Part shown: positions 46,438 through 52,961 of the stretch, one piece after another
Layout: the number at the start of each line of letters is the position of its first letter
How positions within the stretch are numbered: position 1 is the stretch's first letter
Assembly (NCBI GenBank): GCA_014730295.1
Contig: WJIN01000143.1
Location: forward strand, 45,007 to 109,006
DNA length: 64,000 bases
From: Promethearchaeota archaeon
GTDB taxonomy: Archaea; Asgardarchaeota; Lokiarchaeia; Sigynarchaeales; SOKP01
Reading direction: 5' to 3'
Notes under the pieces: generated by a model
What the model saw: only the letters and a program-made list of their open reading frames with translations
The model's database searches: none
What the model was told of the DNA's origin: nothing
Position numbers and translations under genes: made by a program

Positions 46438-47952
46438 TTATATAAAAAGCAGTATTATTATTGCAAGGATAATAATAGCAAAGATACCGGTTATACTAAG
46501 ATATAATTTAAATCTAAAAGTCTGTAGTAAATCAAGTTTTCGGAATCTATCGAATTCACGAGATAATCGAATTATAGTTCCATTATCATCCGTATCGAAT
46601 ATATATTTAGTGGAATAGTAAATGGCATCCCCTTTTTTGTTATATCCCTCATATACAAGCGGGTCTTCCGTGGGATGCAATAATACTCCTTTCTTTTGCT
46701 TCCCAATTAATCCCGAAAAGTGAAGCTTATCTTGTTTCTTTTTAAGTTTGAATTCAATTCCGGCAGTTATGATTCTCGTATTGGTCAAAAAGCCGGGATA
46801 TGCTCCGTAATACCCCTCAATTTGGGACCAATTGGATTTAGCGGGTTGAGGGTTAGTTGTAGGATGTTCCTTAGATATATCAGTTAATACCTTTAAAATT
46901 TCATTCCTTACTTGGAGTGTAGTTCTCTCATACATTCCCTCGTTAAGATTACATGAGATGAAAAATCCAAGATTATCTTCCGGTAGACATACAAAGGCAG
47001 AGTTGAACCCACTCACACCCCCAGTATGTTCCACTATAAAATGGCCATTTAGGTTGTGTAGACGAAAAATATAGCCGATTGAATACCTCTCCATAATCTT
47101 GTCGTGTGCGTAATAATGAGGGCTCCACATCAATTCAAAAGTCTCTGGCTTGAGTATTTGGCTAGTTCCAAATTTTCCCTTGGTCAAATTCATCTGTCCA
47201 AATTTAACCATATCATTTAGCGATGCGATCAATGCCCCAGAAGGTTTTATAATATTATTCCAACGGCGTGCTCGTTGGGTCTGATTTCTCTTACGCTTAT
47301 ATCCTATAGCCTCATTTTCTTTTATCGACTCAGTCCTAATTAAATCACTCCTTATCATACCTAAAGGCTGTAATATGTTCTCCAAGATATATTCTCGAAA
47401 AGTTTTTCCATTCAATTGTTCGATTACATATCCTAATATTGAAACCGCGACATTTGAATAAGCATATTTTTCTCCCGCAGGTGAGGCGGGATTGACCGGA
47501 AGTTCATGGAGACTGCTTAAGGGCGGAATCTCATCATCATCATAAGTGAGCAATCGAAAACCTTTCTTGAAAAGATCATAAATACTCCTTAATTCCCCAA
47601 TCCCCGAGGTATGGGTTAATATATGCCTAAACCTGACTTCTGGCCAGCCTGTTTTAGTTTCGATTTTTCCTTTTGGTAAGTATTTGTTAACCGGATCATC
47701 TAAATCTACGAGTCCTTTCTCCCAATTCTGCATAAACGCAATCACCGTAAACAATTTAGTAATAGATCCAACCATAAAAGACGTATTTCTGTTAACTCTT
47801 GATTGGGTCTCTAAATTCGCATAACCTAAATTTTTCTCAAAAGTAAGTTCATTTTTATCGAATAATCCAAATGTTAACCCAGGAGGCTTTCTCTCTTGAT
47901 AAATTCTATTTATTATCGAGTCAATTTCCGAAAGTTTACGATCAAGGTTCAT
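46438..47952 (-). CDS. Beta-lactamase-fold serine hydrolase with C-terminal membrane anchor
   Basis: 504 residues. The class C-like active site has SxxK at Ser63 (GSITKLF), YAYSN near residue 167 (YxN) and HTGGVSGFNSAF near residue 310 in place of the KTG motif. A C-terminal domain (about 370-475) is followed by a hydrophobic helix at the extreme end (TGIFAIIILAIIILLFI) that could anchor the enzyme. No N-terminal signal peptide is visible. Likely an esterase or peptidase, not a true beta-lactamase. Co-directional with the MFS transporter downstream. Confidence 0.88.
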   Translation of the reverse strand: MNLDRKLSEIDSIINRIYQERKPPGLTFGLFDKNELTFEKNLGYANLETQSRVNRNTSFMVGSITKLFTVIAFMQNWEKGLVDLDDPVNKYLPKGKIETKTGWPEVRFRHILTHTSGIGELRSIYDLFKKGFRLLTYDDDEIPPLSSLHELPVNPASPAGEKYAYSNVAVSILGYVIEQLNGKTFREYILENILQPLGMIRSDLIRTESIKENEAIGYKRKRNQTQRARRWNNIIKPSGALIASLNDMVKFGQMNLTKGKFGTSQILKPETFELMWSPHYYAHDKIMERYSIGYIFRLHNLNGHFIVEHTGGVSGFNSAFVCLPEDNLGFFISCNLNEGMYERTTLQVRNEILKVLTDISKEHPTTNPQPAKSNWSQIEGYYGAYPGFLTNTRIITAGIEFKLKKKQDKLHFSGLIGKQKKGVLLHPTEDPLVYEGYNKKGDAIYYSTKYIFDTDDNGTIIRLSREFDRFRKLDLLQTFRFKLYLSITGIFAIIILAIIILLFI

Positions 47953-48120
47953 TCTATACCTTATGAACTATTTTGAATTTTATAAAGATTTCTAAACCTT
48001 TCTGATAGCCATAAATATGAGAATAAGGTAAAAAATTTTTAGTTCTATTAATTTAAGGTAAATAGAAAAATATATTAGAAATTATTCATTTAAAAAGACA
48101 AAATAAAATGACGATAAATT

Positions 48121-48575
48121 ATGTCTCAAGCAGATGAACGTTTTGCGATAGTCCATATCTATAGTAGTTACAATAATACTCTTGTAACCGCCACAGATTT
48201 AAGTGGTGCTGAAACTTTTGCTAAGTGTAGCGGAGGAATGGTCGTGAAAGCCGACCGTGATGAAAATTTATTAACAAATCGTTAATATTTCATTAGCAAT
48301 CCGTATGCCGCTATTTAATTAATCATATCGATTATTAGGCAAAGCAATGCGGGTTCAGGGTCGCAAGTACACTAAAAGATTTGGGGATTTTTTCAGTTCA
48401 TATTAAAGTTAGAGCACCAGGAGGAAACAAATCTCAAACACCTGGTCCCGGTGCTCAAGCATGTATTAGGGCACTAGCTCGTTCTGGACTTAGAGTTGGA
48501 AGAATAGAGGAAGTGACTCCAAAATCGCACGATCACTGTCGTAGAAAAGGCGGTCATCGTGGAAGAAGAGTATAA
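48121..48575 (+). CDS. rps11: Ribosomal protein uS11 gene interrupted by two tiny insertions
   Basis: uS11 lines the mRNA exit platform of the 30S subunit. The conserved protein is readable only as three pieces: 48121-48264 ([20 protein letters not shown] to KADRDE), 48295-48314 (SNPYAA plus two bases of the next codon) and 48344-48575 ([15 protein letters not shown] through [21 protein letters not shown] to the GRRV end). Joined, they give 131 residues that align without gaps to the archaeal/eukaryotic pattern (DRDESSPYAAM, then 15 residues to LGI). The intervening 30 and 29 nt contain stops or shift the frame. Everything else is conserved, so a decayed pseudogene seems unlikely. It is not in the usual place behind rps13-rps4 but inverted relative to them. 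Confidence 0.85.
48265..48294 (+). other. Insertion 1 in rps11 (intron-like, 30 nt)
   Basis: Thirty AT-rich bases (4 G/C) between the codons for DRDE and SNPY, with an in-frame TAA. Inside is the hairpin TTAAC-aaatc-GTTAA, 6 nt from the 5' edge and 9 nt from the 3' edge. The boundaries can shift by one base because an A is shared. It has the same layout as insertion 2. Removing it restores the uS11 frame exactly. Confidence 0.75.
48315..48343 (+). other. Insertion 2 in rps11 (intron-like, 29 nt)
   Basis: Twenty-nine AT-rich bases (6 G/C) inside the Met codon of PYAAM (AT then G). The hairpin TAATC-atatc-GATTA sits 5 nt from the 5' edge and 9 nt from the 3' edge. Its length is not a multiple of three, so it also shifts frame. 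Like insertion 1 it is preceded by an ATTTA-type 5' end and followed by GCAAT. Confidence 0.75.
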
Positions 48576-48579
48576 AAAC

Positions 48580-48607
48580 AGACTTGATGTCTATAGTTTT
48601 TTTACAA
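48580..48607 (+). terminator. Possible terminator after rps11
   Basis: AGAC-ttgat-GTCT, a short 4-bp hairpin, followed after 4 nt by seven T residues, immediately after the rps11 stop. Weak stem but correct layout. Confidence 0.4.
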
Positions 48608-49085
48608 TTTTTAGGAGTCAAAAAACTAAAGTTTCTTCAAAAATTTCAAAATTATAAATTCTTGAGTTACTAAGTTATTAATTTTCTTTTATTTTTTGTG
48701 CTTTTTATGAGTAAATGACACTGTTTAAGAGGGGGAGTGAAGAAAGGGGGGATCACACCAAAAAAAAGATCGGGAGAACAACCCACTATTAGAGAAATTG
48801 GTCTAAACTAAGGTCTTCATAAATCCTTTTTGTCTCGTTGCTCATTGTATCCACCTTCTCAATGGCTTTTTTTTTGCCTGGAATATGAATCCGAGTAATG
48901 CGAATCGTTCATCTGCTTGAGCCATATTTTCACAACTTATAGTGATTGATTCGATTATGATTAATTAAATAATAGAATATATTCTAAAATATTAGTTTTA
49001 TGATTGAAGAGAATATTTATATGTGCCAAAATATAATCTTTAAATTACTTAACCTATAAATAACTAATAATATAAAATAAAGTGA
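48608..49085. other. Intergenic region with an rps11-like 5' fragment
   Basis: About 480 bases without a full gene. It contains a G-rich stretch at 48730-48750 (GGGGGAGTGAAG and AAGGGGGG) and, on the minus strand, a short fragment resembling the rps11 start (listed separately). I found no tRNA-like cloverleaf here. Confidence 0.45.
48840..48925 (-). pseudogene. Inverted fragment resembling the rps11 N-terminus
   Basis: Reading on the minus strand from the ATG gives MAQADERFALLGFIFQ. The first 30 bases match the rps11 start ([10 protein letters not shown]) at about 24 positions. A run of nine A follows and the frame closes soon after; one more A would extend it to a 45-residue ORF ending LSLDQFL. 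It lies downstream of rps4 on the same strand, where rps11 would normally follow, so it may be a relic of the ancestral position. A real short gene is the alternative. Confidence 0.4.
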
Positions 49086-49325
49086 ATGAATAAAATGACA
49101 TATTCTCCACCTAAGAAAATCACCGTCGTGATTTCGTTTTTGTTATTAGCCCTCGGGATTATTTTAATGGTATCTATATATTGGATCCCAGCTGTCTGGG
49201 ATACATTATCAACAATTACCATAGGAACTTTAAGTCCCATCGAATTCTGGGTCATAATTGGACTTGGCTTAGTGTTTCTCTCATGGTTGCTCCTATTTAT
49301 AGGAATTAACTATCGGGGCATATAA
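49086..49325 (+). CDS. Small two-helix membrane protein
   Basis: 79 residues. ITVVISFLLLALGIILMVSIYWI and FWVIIGLGLVFLSWLLLFIGI form two transmembrane helices; the loop between them is VWDTLSTITIGTLSP. No named family. It has its own ATG with GTGAATG upstream. Confidence 0.6.
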   Translation: MNKMTYSPPKKITVVISFLLLALGIILMVSIYWIPAVWDTLSTITIGTLSPIEFWVIIGLGLVFLSWLLLFIGINYRGI

Positions 49326-49363
49326 GCTTTAAATTTTATTTCCTTTTCTTTTTTTTTATTTGG

Positions 49364-49561
49364 TTATGTGGATTCTTTTTTCAATCTCTTATAATCCGCG
49401 ACCCCATAATGCCAGATAGCTTCAATAAGAAAGAAGAGCGAAAGAAAGCCAAATACAGAAGACCACCACTGAGCACTGAAAAAAGACCAGAGCAATACCA
49501 AAACAATTCCAGTCACTAGCATAATAGAGCCGTGAATTTCTAATTGCATTATATCATCCAT
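49364..49561 (-). CDS. Small two-helix membrane protein
   Basis: 65 residues. Two hydrophobic helices (IMLVTGIVLVLLWSFF and SVFGFLSLFFLIEAIW) and a basic C-terminus DYKRLKKEST. No family recognised. Its 3' end faces the other small membrane gene. Confidence 0.6.
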   Translation of the reverse strand: MDDIMQLEIHGSIMLVTGIVLVLLWSFFSAQWWSSVFGFLSLFFLIEAIWHYGVADYKRLKKEST

Positions 49562-49762
49562 AAAATCATCTCCTATTGTAATTTTAGTTATAGATTTTAA
49601 TGAAATGATATATGAAGACTATAATTATAAAAGTATTGAATAAAGCATTGTTAAAACACCTATTTTCCTCACGTAAGATTTAGATAACGAATCTTCCTAT
49701 CACTAAGCCTAATATATACGGAAAGATTATAAAAACAGAATTAGTAAGAATAATGATTTTTC

Positions 49763-50263
49763 TTAAGCAGCAGAAGCAGATGCAAAAGGACTGGTGGGGG
49801 CGAATTGGATCAAATCCTCCTCTTCCCGTTTCACAAGATATGAGGGAGAATTGATTCTTTTTGATCCCACTTGTATATGTTTATGCACGATTAGTTGTCG
49901 TGCGTGATAGACGCTTTTTGCTAATCCCTTTTCAAAAACCAATGTTTGAAGTCTCCTTTTCAGAAGATCTTCGACAGTTACACGTAGGACATCTTCAAAA
50001 GTAGATTCGGGGGTTAAAATTCCCAACCGTACTAATTTTTTAATCAGGGTTTGTTGAACTTGAACTGCTTCTTCATCAGGAAGAGTACGCGAATAACGGG
50101 CGCGTTGACGCCATCGTCCTAATTTTGAACGCATCTTCCAGAATTCACGTTTATTTCTTAACCCATATTTTCCAATAAATTCCAATTCTTCAAGAATTCT
50201 ATCTTTTTGGAAAGGATGCTTTGGTTTTTTAAATTTTTTTTTAATTCTCCGTGGATCTCCCAT
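49763..50263 (-). CDS. rps4: Ribosomal protein uS4
   Basis: 166 residues, archaeal size for uS4 (no N-terminal zinc motif). MGDPRRIKKKFKKPKHPF is the archaeal N-terminus; YGLRNKREFWKMRSKLGRWR follows; the S4 RNA-binding domain is RRLQTLVFEKGLAKSVYHARQLIVHKHIQVGSKRINSPSYLV. The start abuts the rps13 stop directly. In most archaea rps11 follows here; in this window it does not. Confidence 0.97.
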   Translation of the reverse strand: MGDPRRIKKKFKKPKHPFQKDRILEELEFIGKYGLRNKREFWKMRSKLGRWRQRARYSRTLPDEEAVQVQQTLIKKLVRLGILTPESTFEDVLRVTVEDLLKRRLQTLVFEKGLAKSVYHARQLIVHKHIQVGSKRINSPSYLVKREEEDLIQFAPTSPFASASAA

Positions 50264-50785
50264 CTATTTATTCGCCTCTTTTTTTTCTTTCTTTCTCTTT
50301 TTTTCCATTTTTGCCCTAATCTTCTTTCTTTGTACTCCGATAACCAGACCATGTCGTCCCGTACTCTTTGTTCTTTGTCCCCGAACTTTTAAACCAAGTT
50401 GATGCCTGACTCCTTTATAGCTTTTAATTTTTTTCATTCTGTCTATATCTCGCTTAACTGTAATCTCCAATTCGTTTCCGAGAACGTGTCTGTCTTTTCC
50501 GCTTTTCAGGTCTTTTCTACGATTTACTAAAAATTCGGGAATTCCATTTTCTATGGGATTTATGATTACATCTTCTAATTGAGTGACTTCTTTTTCAGAA
50601 AGTGCCCCAATACGGGTTTCTGGGTTAATATTAGCTGTTCTCACTACAGCTTGAGCAAATCGTTTTCCAACACCTTTAACTTGAGTTAAACCATACTGAA
50701 CTTTCGCATTTCCATCCACTCTAGTACGCAATTGTCGAAAGAATACTTGTTCTTTGAAATTAGGTGGGCGTATTGCTTGGGTCAT
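50264..50785 (-). CDS. rps13: Ribosomal protein uS13
   Basis: About 173 residues. VQYGLTQVKGVGKRFAQAVV is the N-terminal uS13 helix-turn signature, and GVRHQLGLKVRGQRTKSTGRHGLVIG is the C-terminal rRNA-binding part. A Lys/Glu-rich tail extends it. An ATG four codons upstream (MVIIMTQ) is possible; MTQAIRPPNF is closer to the family start. First gene of an rps13-rps4 unit. Confidence 0.97.
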   Translation of the reverse strand: MTQAIRPPNFKEQVFFRQLRTRVDGNAKVQYGLTQVKGVGKRFAQAVVRTANINPETRIGALSEKEVTQLEDVIINPIENGIPEFLVNRRKDLKSGKDRHVLGNELEITVKRDIDRMKKIKSYKGVRHQLGLKVRGQRTKSTGRHGLVIGVQRKKIRAKMEKKRKKEKKEANK

Positions 50786-50901
50786 AATTATTACCATTAA
50801 ATTAATTAACTAAATAGTTAGAATATAATATGAAATATTAATTTTTTGATTTGTCCTCTCAAAATATACAAAGAAGGAGAGAGGATGTGTAAATAATTTA
50901 G

Positions 50902-52404
50902 TTAATATTGAGGATATCTTTGATTTTTTTCTTTCTTTTTAGAAATATGCGAGTTACTTTTCTTACGTTTACCATTCGCAATTTTTATGAGTAATGGTAA
51001 TCCTGGTTTTACCTCATCAATTGGTTTAGATTCAATTAGGTCCTTTTCCAATAAAGCCTGATATAATTTTTTTCCTTTCTCGGTTCTTACCAAGACCGCG
51101 TTCCATCCGGAGGGTGCACCAATCGAGCCTATTGAAATATCTGCGGATTCTGAGGTGAGGTCAAAGCAGACTTCGCAATCTTCTCGTGCTAAGCTAGTCA
51201 CTTCTTTAATTGGAGCACTAAGCTCCTCTCCGTCTTTTGTATAGATGAAGAATTTTCCTTTATTTATATCGGTCTTTTTGACGCTTTCTACATCCACATT
51301 TAGTTTCTCGCATATCTTAAGGAATCCCTCTTCATATGGAAAAGACTCCATACAAAAAATTCCTATCCGATATTTTACATTGGTTAATGAGGGAATATCA
51401 ATATCATAAATTTTTGATTTAAGCAATGCTTGCATCATACAAGGCACGCCTACTACTGCTACTTTTTTCTCAGTTCCTACTTGATTTAGAAGCATTAAAT
51501 TCGGATTATTAACATATTTAGTACCCGCAGTTTTAAGAATATCTTCTTTACTTTCTATTATAGTTGGTTCGGGACACCATAGTTTTTCTCCCATTTTTGC
51601 TCCTAACGCGAGATCAACTATATTATTATCCAAAAGATAATATAGGGCCGTACTAGAAACACCCCCATCTTGACATACTTCGCGTATTTCATCGATCTTC
51701 GTGCGAGCACAATAAGCTTCTTTAAATGTCCCTATCTTCCCATATTCCTTTATTTTAGAAGCCTCATCTTGATACATATTAAGAAGCTGTACTGGTAAGT
51801 ATGAACGTGGGCAGACATAATAACATAGACCACAACGTATACACTTATCGTCGTCTATTTGTCCAAACCCATTATTAATGGTAATGCAGTCTACAGGACA
51901 TATCCCTTGACACATTCCACACCCAGAGCATATTTCGGAATCAAAAATTACTTTTACTGGTTCATATATTGATTTAATGGAAGTGAGATCAATATCGTGT
52001 ACTGAGATAATCAAATCTTTGAATAGCTTTTCCGATCCTCCTTCGGCATCCTCATTTTCCTCATATTCTTCTTGTATGGATATTAATTGTTCTTTTTCTA
52101 ATAGATATGCCAGACTTAATGTTTTTCTAAGCGGAATATTATAATTTTCGGAAAATGCCTCCAGATTGGAGAGATTGAGTGTTTGATTATTTCTTAAATA
52201 ATTATACAATTGATATTTTATTTTCTCTTCATCGATTAGCTTTAATAAAATAGTATTATATTCTTCTTCGCTATATACTTCACTTTCAATAATTTCTTCC
52301 TTAGCGTCTATTAAAGCTCGCACCTTATAGGAATCCAGTGTTTGCATTATACTCTTGAGGTATTCCCAAGAAAACTTCACTTCATTATTAGCTTGATTAC
52401 TCAT
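50902..52404 (-). CDS. FrhB/FdhB-like F420-dependent oxidoreductase with ferredoxin domain
   Basis: 500 residues. Residues 1-150 are helical and unlike typical FrhB. Two 4Fe-4S sets follow (ICSGCGMCQGICPVDC and CIRCGLCYYVCPRSY), then an FrhB-type domain from about residue 230 (FKEAYCARTKIDEIREVCQDGGVSSTALYYLLDN) with GTKYVNNPNLML, VVGVPCMMQALLKSKI and ISIGSIGAPSGWNAVLVRTEKG. The family passes electrons between reduced F420 and Fe-S partners. It follows mvhD on the same strand after about 120 structured bases, so it probably serves the HdrA-MvhD complex. Confidence 0.9.
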   Translation of the reverse strand: MSNQANNEVKFSWEYLKSIMQTLDSYKVRALIDAKEEIIESEVYSEEEYNTILLKLIDEEKIKYQLYNYLRNNQTLNLSNLEAFSENYNIPLRKTLSLAYLLEKEQLISIQEEYEENEDAEGGSEKLFKDLIISVHDIDLTSIKSIYEPVKVIFDSEICSGCGMCQGICPVDCITINNGFGQIDDDKCIRCGLCYYVCPRSYLPVQLLNMYQDEASKIKEYGKIGTFKEAYCARTKIDEIREVCQDGGVSSTALYYLLDNNIVDLALGAKMGEKLWCPEPTIIESKEDILKTAGTKYVNNPNLMLLNQVGTEKKVAVVGVPCMMQALLKSKIYDIDIPSLTNVKYRIGIFCMESFPYEEGFLKICEKLNVDVESVKKTDINKGKFFIYTKDGEELSAPIKEVTSLAREDCEVCFDLTSESADISIGSIGAPSGWNAVLVRTEKGKKLYQALLEKDLIESKPIDEVKPGLPLLIKIANGKRKKSNSHISKKKEKNQRYPQY

Positions 52405-52452
52405 AATTCTTTTGTGCTATTGTAACATTCTACAATTTCATTATAATAATTA

Positions 52453-52523
52453 AAAAACTCTTTACCGAATTAACCCTTGCAAGGTTGTCATCTTACGACT
52501 ATAATTTGTTCGAAAGAATCATT
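52453..52523 (-). promoter_or_regulatory. Structured RNA after mvhD, SECIS candidate
   Basis: Right after the mvhD stop the transcript can form an outer stem CTTT-CGAA with TTCG-gt-AAAG, extended by weaker pairs, enclosing two hairpins: GTCGT-aag-ATGAC and AACCTT-gca-AGGGTT. Archaeal SECIS elements usually lie in 3' UTRs of selenoprotein genes, and both upstream genes need UGA decoding. The fold does not match a textbook archaeal SECIS consensus that I can verify by eye. Confidence 0.4.
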
Positions 52524-52943
52524 CTATTCGGTTTTTTTAGGTAAAGGAGGGAGTGCGTGAATCTTTTGTGAGATATCTTTCACTGAATTGATAAATTTCT
52601 CGACATCAGCAGCGGAACAGAAATACTGTTGTATGCGTTCTTCAGAAATTCCAAGATGTACAAAAATTTTCTTCAGCATACTAAGATGTTTATAAGCCAC
52701 GAGGTTTCCATTTCCGAACTCACATTCGCCTTCTTGTCAAGAAATAATGGCAACGCCGTCCGCACCGTTTACAAAACAATCCATAATTAAATGAATCCCA
52801 ACTCTTCCGGTACAGCGTACCCTAATTAAATTGACATCGGTCGAATAGGTTTTTCTGGTTGTCCCGGTTAAATCGGCCGCCGCATACCCTCATTTATCAC
52901 AAGCAAATGCAATTATATTTCTCTTGTTATTTTCGCTCGACAT
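52524..52943 (-). CDS. mvhD: MvhD-like iron-sulfur protein with two selenocysteines
   Basis: 139 residues if UGA is read as Sec at codons 18 and 69. FACDK-U-GYAAADLTGTTR corresponds to the family's FxCNxC-x-GG-AD start, and VAIIS-U-QEGECEFGNGN to the GCHPGDCH..GN region, so both UGA codons replace conserved Cys. RVRCTGRVGIHLIMDCFVNGADGV and GISEERIQQYFCSAADVEKF complete the family pattern. MvhD links HdrABC to hydrogenase or F420/formate modules. It starts 18 nt after hdrA. Two independent nonsense mutations at exactly these Cys positions would be very unlikely. Confidence 0.9.
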
Positions 52944-52961
52944 TTATAACCACCACATTGT

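Noticed and set aside
48265..48343. Canonical bulge-helix-bulge archaeal introns in rps11
   Set aside because: I tried the two 3-nt bulges and 4-bp central helix at both insertions. Insertion 2 offers an outer CCGC/GCGG pairing and an ATT/AAT match, but no full central helix. Insertion 1 gives none. The insertions are reported without this mechanism.
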